DNA of 64,000 nt from Bacteroides sp. (GTDB lineage Bacteria > Bacteroidota > Bacteroidia > Bacteroidales > Muribaculaceae), in assembly GCA_014801535.1 (NCBI GenBank), contig JAAVEA010000026.1, positions 1-64,000 of the forward strand. Reading direction: 5' to 3'. This document shows, in pieces, positions 36,899-47,730 of this stretch; the first letter of the stretch is position 1, and each line of letters begins with the position of its first letter. Position numbers and translations under genes: made by a program. The notes under the pieces are model-generated. The model was not told the DNA's origin. It worked only from the letters and a program-made list of their open reading frames with translations, and did not search any database.

Positions 36899-38194
36899 TC
36901 ACCAACCTCCGGAAGCACCACCACCACCTGTTGATCCGCCTCCGAACCCCCCTCCGAAGCCACCGCCTCCGAAGCCGCCGCCTCTGCTACCCCGGCTCAT
37001 CGAGCCGAGCACGGCACCGGCGGCAAGTGCAGCTGATGCATCTTCTTTTTTAGGTATGACGTAAGGTCTCTCCTCCTTATGATGACAGAACTTGCATTCA
37101 TAAATCTTCACACCCGCTCCCTCACTTCGCGTCGTGGCCGGCCGGATGGTGCGCGTGCCGGCAAGCGACATGGCTATTGTGCCACACGAGGGACACTCGC
37201 TATATTTCATCTGCTTTGCCTTATATGGCAGACGTTCCACAGTGCCGCATGAAGGACACTCCCATACATCGTAATCCACCGTCTTCAGTTTCTCTTCAAA
37301 ATCCTGCGAAGGTGTGAGCAGGGCATTGTCTTCCTCTTCATTCAGGCGGTGCATCTTGGCTCCGCAATTAGGACAGACACGCTTATTAGTGCGAATCGAC
37401 CTATAGAACCAGAAAGCAAGGATAAAGAAGATAAAACCCGCACCGAGTGAAAGAATCCCACACCAGAAATATGTAGGGAGATGGCCTCTCCATAACATGG
37501 CCTTTCTATAATTGTCGAGCTTTCTTCCGTTGTATAGATCACGGAAGAAACAGAACAATGAAAACAGAAAGACACACCAGGCCACAATCCGCACGAAACT
37601 CATCACAGTGTCTGAAGATAAGGTCTGCATCGCACCCTCATAATTATCGGCATCGTTGCTTCGCAATTCTTCAGCCACTGCGGGATCGGTCATGGCAGAC
37701 GCAATCTTCTTTGTGGCGTTGTCTACGGCGGCATTTATATCTCCTTCTCTCATTGCAGGAACAATCTCCTGGCCGATTATGTTTTTACATGCTATATCAG
37801 GCAAGACACCTTCAACACCATAACCGGTCTGTATGCGTGCCTTCCTCTGTTGGGGTGCGATGACAAGAAGCAGGCCGTTGTCCTTATCCTTTTTTCCTAT
37901 ACCCCATGAGGTGAAAAGTTTCTCCGACCATTCCTCGATCGGCATGTCGCCTATATCAGGAGGCAAAGCCACGACGACTTCAGCAGTGGTCTGACGCCGC
38001 AATTCATCGAGCCTTTTATTCACTTCGGCCTTGGCTGAAGGAGAAAGCAGGTTAGCCGGATCAGATATATATTGACTGCGGTCGGCAATCTGTACGTTAG
38101 GCATATCGGCCGGAGTCCACACCCTCTCCGCCAATGCCGGAAACGAAGTGCAGATATATAGTAAAATTATAAAAATGACTGTCTTGATTTTCAT
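36899..38194 (-). CDS. TPM-domain (YgcG-like) membrane protein with zinc-ribbon-like CxxC motifs and Gly-rich tail
   Basis: YISDPANLLSPSAKAEVNKRLDELRRQTTAEVVVALP...GYGVEGVLPD; CPNCG, CPSCG, CPSCG, CKFC; GGFGGGGFGGGFGGG. Confidence 0.92.
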   Translation of the reverse strand: MKIKTVIFIILLYICTSFPALAERVWTPADMPNVQIADRSQYISDPANLLSPSAKAEVNKRLDELRRQTTAEVVVALPPDIGDMPIEEWSEKLFTSWGIGKKDKDNGLLLVIAPQQRKARIQTGYGVEGVLPDIACKNIIGQEIVPAMREGDINAAVDNATKKIASAMTDPAVAEELRSNDADNYEGAMQTLSSDTVMSFVRIVAWCVFLFSLFCFFRDLYNGRKLDNYRKAMLWRGHLPTYFWCGILSLGAGFIFFILAFWFYRSIRTNKRVCPNCGAKMHRLNEEEDNALLTPSQDFEEKLKTVDYDVWECPSCGTVERLPYKAKQMKYSECPSCGTIAMSLAGTRTIRPATTRSEGAGVKIYECKFCHHKEERPYVIPKKEDASAALAAGAVLGSMSRGSRGGGFGGGGFGGGFGGGSTGGGGASGGW

Positions 38195-38210
38195 CTGATT
38201 ATATTTTTAG

Positions 38211-39560
38211 TTATACCGCCGGCAAGGAGTGGCCGTTAAGCTTTCTGTAAAGATTCAGTGCATAAACGTCTGTCATACCCGACACATGATCGAGCACACT
38301 CTGGATACGTTCATATAGCGTCTCAGCACGCGTGTCATACTGATTCGGCATAATACTCAGCAGGAGTTGAGAATAGTTGCGGTCCGGATGAATCACAGCC
38401 TCCATGAGCGTGTTCATCAGATAAGTGATGATCCTGTTACCACCCAATTCTATATCCACCACTTCGGGCGCACAATATATTCTATTCCACGCAGTTCTGG
38501 AGCAGGCTGAGTAAGCGTCGCGCAATCGGGCCGACATAAGCGATGTGAGCGGACCGATGAATTCTCCTTTAAGAATACGCTCCTCGTTCTCTACAAAAGC
38601 TTCGGCGCAACTCACCACCATTTCACCGATTACGTTCGACCGAAGATAGGCCACCCTTTCGTTGGGGTCTTCAAGATGTGAAAGTGTGCGTCTGCATCGC
38701 TCCTGACGCTCCGGCTCAAAGAATGAGAGAAAGAGAGCCGTGATCTCAGCCTCACTCATAATCTTCAGCTTATGTGAATCCTCAAGATCCATAATCTGAT
38801 AACATATGTCATCGGCCGCTTCCATTATGTAGACGAGAGGATGACGGGCAAACCGCCCAGGCTCAAGTTCGGGAATGCCAAGGCGCGTGGCCACCTTCCG
38901 ATATGTATCCTCTTCCGATTTAAAGAAACCGAATTTCCCTTTTCCTCCTGCATGTAAGGAAGAATAAGGATATTTCACAATCGAGGCCAATGTGGAATAT
39001 GTCATTGCCATTCCTCCGCGCCGACGTCCGGAAAACTGATGGGCGAGCAGACGGAAAGAGTTGGCGTTACCTTCAAAATTAAGGAAATCGGCGGCTTCCT
39101 GTGGCGAAAGACAATTTATCAGATCTTTTCCCTTCCCTTCAGAGAAATAGGAGGAGATGGTTTTTTCTCCCGAATGACCGAACGGAGGATTCCCCAGGTC
39201 GTGGCAGAGACAGGCCGCCGCCACAATATCGCGGAATTCATCAAGCTTGTAAACCCATCGCTCCGAGGCATATTTCTCTTTCAGCCTGATCGAAACCTCT
39301 GTGGCCATGGAACGACCGACTGTCGAAACTTCCAGACTATGAGTCAAACGGTTATGCACAAAAATACTACCCGGCAACGGAAACACCTGAGTCTTATTCT
39401 GCAACCGACGGAAGGGTGAGGAGAAAACCAGACGATCATAGTCGCGCTGGAAATCGGAACGTGTGTGATGCTGACCATCGTGATATTCCTCCATTCCCAA
39501 ACGCAAATCGCATATAAGGCGGTCCCATTCCATCGGGATTATCTTTTCATTTTCATTCAT
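38211..39560 (-). CDS. dgt: Deoxyguanosinetriphosphate triphosphohydrolase (HD domain)
   Basis: SPFRRLQNKTQVFPLP...VHNRLTHSLEVSTVGRS...ACLCHDLGNPPFGHSGE; MEAADDICYQIMDLED. Confidence 0.95.
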   Translation of the reverse strand: MNENEKIIPMEWDRLICDLRLGMEEYHDGQHHTRSDFQRDYDRLVFSSPFRRLQNKTQVFPLPGSIFVHNRLTHSLEVSTVGRSMATEVSIRLKEKYASERWVYKLDEFRDIVAAACLCHDLGNPPFGHSGEKTISSYFSEGKGKDLINCLSPQEAADFLNFEGNANSFRLLAHQFSGRRRGGMAMTYSTLASIVKYPYSSLHAGGKGKFGFFKSEEDTYRKVATRLGIPELEPGRFARHPLVYIMEAADDICYQIMDLEDSHKLKIMSEAEITALFLSFFEPERQERCRRTLSHLEDPNERVAYLRSNVIGEMVVSCAEAFVENEERILKGEFIGPLTSLMSARLRDAYSACSRTAWNRIYCAPEVVDIELGGNRIITYLMNTLMEAVIHPDRNYSQLLLSIMPNQYDTRAETLYERIQSVLDHVSGMTDVYALNLYRKLNGHSLPAV

Positions 39561-39683
39561 ATTACAAATTTAACAATTCCGAACCGTATTATATCAACAT
39601 TTGACAATTATATTTAAATAATTTTGACATCCCTCCTTTTCATTTATTGGCAATAATAAGAAGACGATTCACGTTAAAGAGAT

Positions 39684-40418
39684 ATGTCGAAACAACCTTT
39701 CCATATAATCTGCCGGTCAGCATTGATTCTGATCATGCTGTTTTGCGTGATTCCGGAGGCTTTTTCAAAGCCGGGTGACAAGATTCTAAACCGCCCGTAT
39801 GCCGATCAGAAAAGATGGCATCTCGGTTTTTCGGTCGGCACACATTTCCAGGATCTTGATTTCACGCATAACGGATTCGTCACTCCCGAGGGGGGGCAAT
39901 GGTTTGTGGAAGTGCCTTCATTCGACCCCGGAATTTGTGTCAACGTGCTTGGCGACCTGAGACTTCACAGATATTTCAATCTGCGTCTTACACCCGGAAT
40001 GTATTTCGGCAGTAAAGGAGCGGAATTCCGTGATCACGTCACCGGAGCGGTGGAGCGGCAGGATATAAAAACTGCATATGTTGTCCTTCCTCTCGACCTC
40101 AAGATTTCCGGAGACAGGCTTCACAATTCCCGTCCTTACGTAACTCTCGGTGCGATGGCTACCTTCGACGTGAGCAAAAAGAGATCTGATTTCCTTCAGT
40201 TCAATTCAACAGATGCTTATCTCACCGTTGGATTGGGATGCGATTTCTATCTCCCTTTCTTCAAATTGAACCCTGAGATTAAATTCTGTTTCGGTCTGAC
40301 CGATATTCTGAAGCACGACCGCCCGGATCTTGATGAAAATCCGGAGATGATGAAAATAACCCAATCTCTCTCAAAAGTGAAATCGAAAATGTTTGTACTC
40401 ACATTCTATTTCGAATAA
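39684..40418 (+). CDS. porT: PorT-family outer-membrane beta-barrel protein (T9SS)
   Basis: RWHLGFSVGTHFQDLDFTHNG...LRLTPGMYFGSKGAEF; adjacent to porP-gldKLMN. Confidence 0.85.
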   Translation: MSKQPFHIICRSALILIMLFCVIPEAFSKPGDKILNRPYADQKRWHLGFSVGTHFQDLDFTHNGFVTPEGGQWFVEVPSFDPGICVNVLGDLRLHRYFNLRLTPGMYFGSKGAEFRDHVTGAVERQDIKTAYVVLPLDLKISGDRLHNSRPYVTLGAMATFDVSKKRSDFLQFNSTDAYLTVGLGCDFYLPFFKLNPEIKFCFGLTDILKHDRPDLDENPEMMKITQSLSKVKSKMFVLTFYFE

Positions 40419-40458
40419 CCGAACAACTCAAAGGATTACCGACCAACATTAACCCAAA

Positions 40459-41466
40459 ATGCAGAACAGCCCGAAAATAAAACATACACCATCACTTCTG
40501 ATAGCCATATTCGTGCTGGCACTTCTCCTATATGTGCCTCGGATAAGCGCTCAGAACGATGTGCTTCTGACCCAGTCGTGGGCTGTGCCGACATATTACA
40601 ACCCGGCAGCCACCGGGCAGGTGGATTTCCTGCGTATACGTGGAGGGGCGCGCTTGCAATGGCTCGGTATCGAGAATGCTCCGAAAAGCTTCCTTGCCAC
40701 TGCCGATATGCCTGTGAAGATCGGGAAACAGCGGATAGGCGTAGGAGCCGACATGATGAATGAATCGCTTGGTCTTTTCTCCAATATGCTTATCAACATT
40801 CAAGGGAGTTACAAGCTGAAATTCCTTAAAGGTACGCTCTCGATAGGTGTCCAAGGCGGATACTACACTTCCAAATTCAAGGGTTCGGAGGTAGTACTCC
40901 CGGAAGGTGACGACTATCATCAGGGAACAGACGAGGCTATTCCTACACACGATGTCACAGGAAATGTGTTTGATCTTTCGGCCGGTTTATACTATTCCCA
41001 CAAATGGTTTTCAATAGGAATATCAGGCCTCCATCTTCTCGATCCGACAGTCAGACTCGACACCGAAGGGAATGAGAGCTCTGAAACGTCTTATTATGAG
41101 ACTAAGCTTCCACGCACTCTCTATTTTACGGCAGATAGCAATATTCCCCTTAAAAACACGTTATTTGAATTGCAACCCTCAGTGATGGCCGTTACCGATT
41201 TCTCCACATTCAATGTGCAGGCCGCCATGAGGGCAAGATACAATAAATTCCTCTCTTTCGGAGTAGGATACCGCTACAAAGACGCCGTGAGCGTCATGGT
41301 AGGCGCCGAATTTAAGAACTTCTTTATCGGATATTCCTACGACTATCCGACCTCTGCAATCTCAAAGGCCTCTTCGGGTAGCCACGAGATTATCGCCGGT
41401 TATCAGATCAAACTTGATTTCAGCGGCGTCAATAAAAATAAACACCGTTCCATCCGAATAATGTAG
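40459..41466 (+). CDS. porP: PorP/SprF family T9SS membrane protein
   Basis: QNDVLLTQSWAVPTYYNPAATGQVDFLRIRGGARLQWLGIENAPKSF; SKASSGSHEIIAGYQIKLDF. Confidence 0.93.
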   Translation: MQNSPKIKHTPSLLIAIFVLALLLYVPRISAQNDVLLTQSWAVPTYYNPAATGQVDFLRIRGGARLQWLGIENAPKSFLATADMPVKIGKQRIGVGADMMNESLGLFSNMLINIQGSYKLKFLKGTLSIGVQGGYYTSKFKGSEVVLPEGDDYHQGTDEAIPTHDVTGNVFDLSAGLYYSHKWFSIGISGLHLLDPTVRLDTEGNESSETSYYETKLPRTLYFTADSNIPLKNTLFELQPSVMAVTDFSTFNVQAAMRARYNKFLSFGVGYRYKDAVSVMVGAEFKNFFIGYSYDYPTSAISKASSGSHEIIAGYQIKLDFSGVNKNKHRSIRIM

Positions 41467-41470
41467 CGAA

Positions 41471-42967
41471 ATGACTAAGATGAAAAACAGAAACTCAATA
41501 TCAGGAAGATTCTCAGGCAGTATGCTCCGTAGCGTAATGCTTTTCGGGGCAGCCCTCTCCTTTTGCGCCATCCTTGTTTCCTGCGCAGGAATGCGTCGCG
41601 GCGGTGCCGGCGGCGAAGTGACAGGCGTGGGCGGCAGTTCTTTTGCTGAGCCTACTCCCTACGGAATGGTGCTCGTTGACAGAGGTTCAATCGCCCTCGG
41701 ACCTGCGAAAGATGACTCCCTTACCGGAGTGAAAGCCAATCCTAAAGGCGTTTCAGTGGATGCCTTCTGGATGGATGAGACTGAAATTACTAATTCAAAA
41801 TACAAACAGTTTGTGTTCTGGGTGCGCGACTCCATTATCCGCGAACGCCTTGCCGATCCTGCATATGGAGGAAACGAGGTGTTCAAGATCGAGGAGGATA
41901 AGGAGGGAAATCCTATCAAACCCTATCTCAACTGGAACAAGCCTATTCCATGGCGCAACCCCAATGAGGATGAGCAGAGAGCCATCGAAAGCGTGTATCG
42001 CGTAAATCCGATCACCGGACAGCGTGAGCTTGATCCTACTCAACTCAACTACCGCTATGAGATTTATAATCACACGGCGGCTGCCAAACGTAAGAACCGT
42101 CTCGATCCCACAAGAAGGGAATACAATACCGACATCCCCGTCTCTGACGAGCTCCCCGTGATTTCAAAGGATACAGCATATATGACTGAGGAAGGCCGTA
42201 TTGTCAGAGAGACCGTAACCCGTCCTCTAACCGGAGATTACGACTTTCTGAACACCTATATCGTCAACATCTATCCCGATACGACATGCTGGATAAATGA
42301 TTTCGATAACGCCTACAACGAGCCCTACACACGAATGTATTTCTCTCACGCCGGATATAATGACTATCCCGTGGTTGGAGTAAGCTGGGAACAGGCCAAT
42401 GCTTTCTCCAACTGGCGCACCGATTATCTTCGTCGTTCGCTTGGGAAAGAGGGGATTTATGTAGAACCCTTCCGTCTTCCCACAGAGGCCGAATGGGAGT
42501 ATGCTGCAAGAGCCGGGAATTCGGAGAATGCCTACCCCTGGGAGGAAGTGCTTCCTATGGATGAACGCGGTTGTTTCTATGCCAACTTCAAGCCCATGGA
42601 CGGAGATTTCGTACGCGACGGTCATGTGATCACCTCACAAGTAGGCACCTTCAAACCTAACGACTTTGGTCTCTATGATATGGCCGGAAACGTGTCGGAA
42701 TGGACATCTACAGCTTATACGGAGAGTGTGAGCAAACTCACCTCAGACCTCAATCCGGAATATCGCTATGATGCAGCCGCAGAAGATCCCTACCGCATGA
42801 AACGCAAGATTGTGCGTGGTGGCTCATGGAAAGATGTGGCTTCAAATATCCGTTCCGACCTCCGCACATGGGAGTATCAGAACGAACAGAGATCATATAT
42901 CGGATTCCGCAATGTGCGTTCGCAGATAGGGTTCGCGCGCGGAACAAAGAATAAGAAAGCTAAATAA
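41471..42967 (+). CDS. gldK: GldK/PorK lipoprotein (SUMF1/FGE fold)
   Basis: Lipobox VSCAG; MDETEITNSKYKQFVFWVRDSI; RLPTEAEWEYAARAG; DMAGNVSEW; VRGGSWKD. Confidence 0.95.
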   Translation: MTKMKNRNSISGRFSGSMLRSVMLFGAALSFCAILVSCAGMRRGGAGGEVTGVGGSSFAEPTPYGMVLVDRGSIALGPAKDDSLTGVKANPKGVSVDAFWMDETEITNSKYKQFVFWVRDSIIRERLADPAYGGNEVFKIEEDKEGNPIKPYLNWNKPIPWRNPNEDEQRAIESVYRVNPITGQRELDPTQLNYRYEIYNHTAAAKRKNRLDPTRREYNTDIPVSDELPVISKDTAYMTEEGRIVRETVTRPLTGDYDFLNTYIVNIYPDTTCWINDFDNAYNEPYTRMYFSHAGYNDYPVVGVSWEQANAFSNWRTDYLRRSLGKEGIYVEPFRLPTEAEWEYAARAGNSENAYPWEEVLPMDERGCFYANFKPMDGDFVRDGHVITSQVGTFKPNDFGLYDMAGNVSEWTSTAYTESVSKLTSDLNPEYRYDAAAEDPYRMKRKIVRGGSWKDVASNIRSDLRTWEYQNEQRSYIGFRNVRSQIGFARGTKNKKAK

Positions 42968-42996
42968 GTAAAGCCCTTTCATAAAGTATTTTCATT

Positions 42997-43962
42997 ATGG
43001 TAAAGATTCGCAAATATGCCAACGGCATCGAACGCTTCCTTCACGGACAGAAAGGGCAGCGCTTCTTCAACTTCTGCTACTCTATTGGTGCGGCTATCGT
43101 AATCTGGGGTGCTCTCTTCAAGATTCTTCATCTCGAAGGCGGCAGCACCCTCCTATGTATCGGTATGGGTACCGAGATTGCAATGTTTATCCTCACGGCC
43201 TTCGACCGTCCGCCCAAGGAATACGCCTGGGAAGAGGTGTTTCCGGTGCTCGAATCTAAGGATGAAGCCGACAGGCCGGATTTTACATCAGGTTCTGGTG
43301 TGGTGATCAACGGCGGTGGATATGCGGGGTATGACACAGCCACAGAAGCAGGGATGGAGCAGAGTGTTCCGGTAATGCCTGCTGCCCAAGGTATGCCTAT
43401 GACCGGTGTAATGCCGGGCATTCCCCTGACCCAGAATCCCGAAGAGGTAGCATCAATGGCAGATGCCACTTCAAGCTATCTCTCCAAGATGCAGGAGATG
43501 TCTGACCAGATGAGCCGCCTCAATGAAACAACCGAAGCTCTGAACCGAGTGTGCGAGACTCTTCTCGGCTCCTATCAGGCTATCACACAGAATTCAGAAA
43601 CAATTTCCGGCGCATCAAACGGCTATGTGGATCAGATGCAGGATCTTAACCGCAATATCGCCGGCCTTAACACCATATATGAGATTCAGCTCAAGAGTGT
43701 GGCCTCACAGCTCGAATCTATCGACCGCGTTAACCGTGGACTAAAGGATATTCGGGATATGTATGAGAAATCAGCAGCCGAGTCTTCACGCTATTGCGAA
43801 GAGACAGAACGTATGGCACGCTATATGAAGCAGCTTAATTCCGTATATGAAAAGATGATCACGGCGATGACCATCAATATGGCCAATCCTATGATGGGGG
43901 GAGCCAACGCGGCGGCCGGAGGAATCAATCCTTTTGATGAATCACTTAGAAACAATGACTGA
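42997..43962 (+). CDS. gldL: GldL/PorL inner-membrane motor protein
   Basis: Two N-terminal TM helices, GAAIVIWGALFKILHLEGGSTLLCIGMGTEIAMFILTAFDRPPKEYAWE; coiled-coil C-terminus. Confidence 0.95.
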   Translation: MVKIRKYANGIERFLHGQKGQRFFNFCYSIGAAIVIWGALFKILHLEGGSTLLCIGMGTEIAMFILTAFDRPPKEYAWEEVFPVLESKDEADRPDFTSGSGVVINGGGYAGYDTATEAGMEQSVPVMPAAQGMPMTGVMPGIPLTQNPEEVASMADATSSYLSKMQEMSDQMSRLNETTEALNRVCETLLGSYQAITQNSETISGASNGYVDQMQDLNRNIAGLNTIYEIQLKSVASQLESIDRVNRGLKDIRDMYEKSAAESSRYCEETERMARYMKQLNSVYEKMITAMTINMANPMMGGANAAAGGINPFDESLRNND

Positions 43963-44017
43963 CATATCCCCAACCGGGGATTGTCTAATAACCAAGAACC
44001 AACACCCAATAGAATAA

Positions 44018-45574
44018 ATGGCAGGAGGAGGAAATAATGTGGCGCGTATGTCGCCCCGACAGAGGATGATCAATCTTATGTATATCGTCCTCACGGCCAT
44101 GCTTGCGCTGAATGTGTCGAGCGATGTGCTCAACGGATTCAGCCAGGTGCACGACAGCATAAGCCGCACAAATAAAAATATCGCTGAGCGAAACGCAGCT
44201 CAGTTCCGTTATCTGGAAAGCATGTATCAGGAGAGTCCGGAGAAGGCAGGTGCCCTCTATGAGAAGGGCACAAAACTGCGTGAACGTTCACAGGCTGTGT
44301 TCAATGCCATCGAACAGCTTAAAGTCGACATTGCCACGGCAACCGACGGCAAAGGTGCGGATTATCATAACCTGAAAAACCTTGATGATCTTGAGGCTTC
44401 ATCAGTAATTATGCTTAATCCCAATACGCAGCGCGGGAAGAAACTCAGGGAAACCATTGACTCATACCGAGCTTTTGTAGTGGAGATGATTCCTGATTCG
44501 GCCAAGCGCAAGGCAGTGTCAGAAATGCTTTCAACCACTATCGTCAAGACTCCCGGAGGGGCATCATCCTGGGAACAGAAGATGTTCGAGAATATGCCGT
44601 CTGTAGCAGCCGTGACAATGCTTACGAAGCTGCAGAACGATATTCACCAGGCTGAATCGGAAGCGCTGGCCAACCTTATAATGAATGTGGATATGGACGA
44701 TGTTCACATGAATGAGTTCGGTGCATACGTGATTCCTGAATCGCGCACCATAATCAGGGGCGGTAAATATTCGGCTCAGATTGTTCTTGCCGCCGTCGAC
44801 ACAACCCAGCGTCCGGCTGTATATGTGAATGGAACCCGTCTCAGCAACCCCAAAGGGTTATATGAATTTGTTCCCGGAGCACCGGGAACCCATCAGTTCT
44901 CCGGATATATAGAGCTTCCTCTTTCCGATGGATCCATGCAGAAACATCCCTTCACATCATCCTACACCGTGATTGAGCCTATGGCTACAATCTCACCGAC
45001 AATGATGAATGTGCTTTATGCCGGTATCGACAACCCTATATCAATATCAGTGCCCGGAGTGCCTATGAGCGGTGTGCAGGCTTCAATATCAGGAGGTACG
45101 CTGACGCGCAATGGCGACCACTGGGTGGCGCGAGTGACCCAGGTCGGCACAGAAGCTACCATCTCAGTCTCCGCCGAACTCGACGGCAGAACACAGAGTG
45201 TAGGCTCAATGACATTCAGAGTCAGAAAGCTGCCCGATCCCACGGCATTTATTCCAATCGGCAACACTCACTACAAGGGAACGCCGAAACGAATCTCAAA
45301 GGCGGCACTCATGGGGGCCGACGGATTAGGAGCGGCGCTCGACGATGGCGTGTTGGATATAACATATACTGTGGTGTCTTTCTCCACCGTATTCACAGAC
45401 CAGATGGGAAACCTTATCCCGGAAATCTCAAACGGATCTCGGTTCTCAGAACGTCAACGCGAACAATTTAAACGCCTCAAACCGGGCAAATCATTCTTTA
45501 TTTCCAACATAAAGGCCAAAGGCCCTGATGGAATCACACGCGACATCTCCCCCATGGAAGTGGCGCTCAATTAA
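44018..45574 (+). CDS. gldM: GldM/PorM
   Basis: SPRQRMINLMYIVLTAMLALNVSSDVLNGF; periplasmic domains. Confidence 0.95.
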   Translation: MAGGGNNVARMSPRQRMINLMYIVLTAMLALNVSSDVLNGFSQVHDSISRTNKNIAERNAAQFRYLESMYQESPEKAGALYEKGTKLRERSQAVFNAIEQLKVDIATATDGKGADYHNLKNLDDLEASSVIMLNPNTQRGKKLRETIDSYRAFVVEMIPDSAKRKAVSEMLSTTIVKTPGGASSWEQKMFENMPSVAAVTMLTKLQNDIHQAESEALANLIMNVDMDDVHMNEFGAYVIPESRTIIRGGKYSAQIVLAAVDTTQRPAVYVNGTRLSNPKGLYEFVPGAPGTHQFSGYIELPLSDGSMQKHPFTSSYTVIEPMATISPTMMNVLYAGIDNPISISVPGVPMSGVQASISGGTLTRNGDHWVARVTQVGTEATISVSAELDGRTQSVGSMTFRVRKLPDPTAFIPIGNTHYKGTPKRISKAALMGADGLGAALDDGVLDITYTVVSFSTVFTDQMGNLIPEISNGSRFSERQREQFKRLKPGKSFFISNIKAKGPDGITRDISPMEVALN

Positions 45575-45590
45575 ACGAAATATTAACGAC

Positions 45591-46739
45591 ATGAATATAT
45601 ATCGCAAAATATTAACCCTTTCTCTTATCGCTGCAGCAGGAATCGCCGCTGTGGCACAGGTTGAGAATGGCGGAGTGGTTCGTCGCCGTGCCGAAAAGGA
45701 TAAAAAGAATGAGAAGAACGCTACCGGCGTGACTGACCGTATGCAGGACTTCTACACTACAAAGGAGACCCATGATGCCGATCTTCAATATAAGAGAGAC
45801 ATATATCGTCAGCTCGATCTCTCCAAGCCCGAGAACACTCCCCTCTATTACCCCGAAGATGTTGTAGACGGGAAACAGAATCTTTTCCGCCTTTTGTTCG
45901 GATTGGTGGTGGATGGAAAGATCCCCGCATACGAGTATCTCGACGGTCGTGAGGTCTTCACCGACCAGTATAAGATAAAGGTAGATGAGATGCTCGACCG
46001 TTTTGAGATTTACTATCAGAATGGAGCAGGGACAGCGAAAAACCCGAAGTATGTGATTGAGGAGGCCGATGTGCCCTCCAATCAGGTTCAGGCCTACTAT
46101 ATTCTTGAAAAATGGGAATTCGACCGTCGCACCAATAGAATGAACACACGTGTCGAGGCTATCTGCCCGGTGCTCAATAAATATACCGATTATGGCGCAC
46201 AGGGACGCTATCCGATGTTCTGGGTTAAATTTGATGCGCTCCGTCCTTATCTCGCTCAGGAATATGTGTTCCTTTCAGATGATAACAATCTCGAGCAATA
46301 CAGCCTTGATGACTATTTCAATCTCGGTATGTATGACGGTGAAATCTACAAGACGCGCAATCTCCGTAACCTCTCGATGGCTCAACTTTATCCCGACGAG
46401 GATCTGCTCAAGCAGGCTCAGGACAGCATTGACAATCGTCTGAGAAATTACGGCAAGAATCTATATGTTCCCACCCGTGAGGAGTATCTCGCCCAGAAGG
46501 AACGTGAAGAGGAGTTGGCTAAAGCTATTGCTGCCGGCGACACGATTCCTGGACGCACAATGGTAAGCGATTCTGATGCAGCTCCGGCTGAAAAGAAATC
46601 GGTTCGTTCCCGCCGCAGCTCCACCTCCAAGACCAAGAAAACAACCAAGGCGAAGAAACCTAAATTATCTTCATCATCCTCTTCAAGCAGCAACGGCAAT
46701 GCAAACGCAGCCAAATCGGTGAGAAGAAGAAAGAAATAA
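45591..46739 (+). CDS. gldN: GldN/PorN
   Basis: VVWKRDIYRQLDLSK-like KRDIYRQLDLSKPENTPLYYPE; VEAICPVLNKYTDYGAQGRYPMFWVKFDALRPYLA; start at MNIYRKILTLS. Confidence 0.94.
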   Translation: MNIYRKILTLSLIAAAGIAAVAQVENGGVVRRRAEKDKKNEKNATGVTDRMQDFYTTKETHDADLQYKRDIYRQLDLSKPENTPLYYPEDVVDGKQNLFRLLFGLVVDGKIPAYEYLDGREVFTDQYKIKVDEMLDRFEIYYQNGAGTAKNPKYVIEEADVPSNQVQAYYILEKWEFDRRTNRMNTRVEAICPVLNKYTDYGAQGRYPMFWVKFDALRPYLAQEYVFLSDDNNLEQYSLDDYFNLGMYDGEIYKTRNLRNLSMAQLYPDEDLLKQAQDSIDNRLRNYGKNLYVPTREEYLAQKEREEELAKAIAAGDTIPGRTMVSDSDAAPAEKKSVRSRRSSTSKTKKTTKAKKPKLSSSSSSSSNGNANAAKSVRRRKK

Positions 46740-46787
46740 TCATCGCTAAGCTGTTTCCGCCCGGGGCTGTGCTTCAAATAATATGCC

Positions 46788-47720
46788 ATGATATATAATC
46801 CTCTATCCATAGTCATTCCGGTCAAGAATCGTGAGACGCTTATTCTCCGGGCTCTTGACAGTGCCTATAATCAGTCGTATCGTCCGATACGGCTGATTGT
46901 GGTTGACAATGATTCTACCGATGGCACAGTGGAAGCCGTGGCTAAATGGAAAGAGAACCATGAAAGTGAGGATTTCTCCATCAAAATCGTAAGCGAGAAA
47001 CGACCCGGAGCGGCGGCCGCAAGAAACCGAGGCCTTTTAGAGGTTGACACGGATTATATGCTCTTCTTTGACTCCGACGACGTGATGCTTCCCGAACTTG
47101 CAATAACCGTGATGGAGGCGTTCGACCGCGACAAGAAACTCGATGTGGTGTATTGGCGCACAGCATACATCAATTCCAAGGAAGAAGTCATACCGAAACG
47201 CTTTGCCAAATTCGATCTGCTAAGGCGACATATTTATAATGCTGTGCTCTCAACACAGACATATGCCCTCCGCACCTCCTTCATCAAGCGTATCGGAGGG
47301 TGGAATGTATCGCTCTTGGCATGGAATGATTGGGAGTTAGGTTTGCGCATCCTCCTAAATGAGCCTAACATGAAGGGGGTGTTCCGCGTGTTAGTCCATA
47401 TCTATCCACAAGAAAATTCAATCACTGGCTCCGATTTTCATTCCAAGGCGGGACAATGGGAGAAATCTATTGAAGCTATGGAGAAGGATGCGGAGATGGC
47501 TCCCGACTCACTCCGCGAAAGAATCATTAATATGCTTCTTTACCGCAAAGTAAACTTGGCCGCCATATATTCTCGTGAAGGTCATGAGGATTTAGGCAAG
47601 CCACTGCTTGAAAAAAGTATCTCTGAAGCGAAAATAACCGGATGGAGAAAGAAACTCCTGCGGTGGATATATGAATACACCCGGAAAGGGGGCAGAGCCG
47701 GTTATATGCTCTGGAAATAG
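46788..47720 (+). CDS. Glycosyltransferase family 2
   Basis: SIVIPVKNRETLILRALDSAYNQSYRPIRLIVVDNDSTDGT...FFDSDD. Confidence 0.93.
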   Translation: MIYNPLSIVIPVKNRETLILRALDSAYNQSYRPIRLIVVDNDSTDGTVEAVAKWKENHESEDFSIKIVSEKRPGAAAARNRGLLEVDTDYMLFFDSDDVMLPELAITVMEAFDRDKKLDVVYWRTAYINSKEEVIPKRFAKFDLLRRHIYNAVLSTQTYALRTSFIKRIGGWNVSLLAWNDWELGLRILLNEPNMKGVFRVLVHIYPQENSITGSDFHSKAGQWEKSIEAMEKDAEMAPDSLRERIINMLLYRKVNLAAIYSREGHEDLGKPLLEKSISEAKITGWRKKLLRWIYEYTRKGGRAGYMLWK

Positions 47721-47730
47721 GTCTTTCCCG

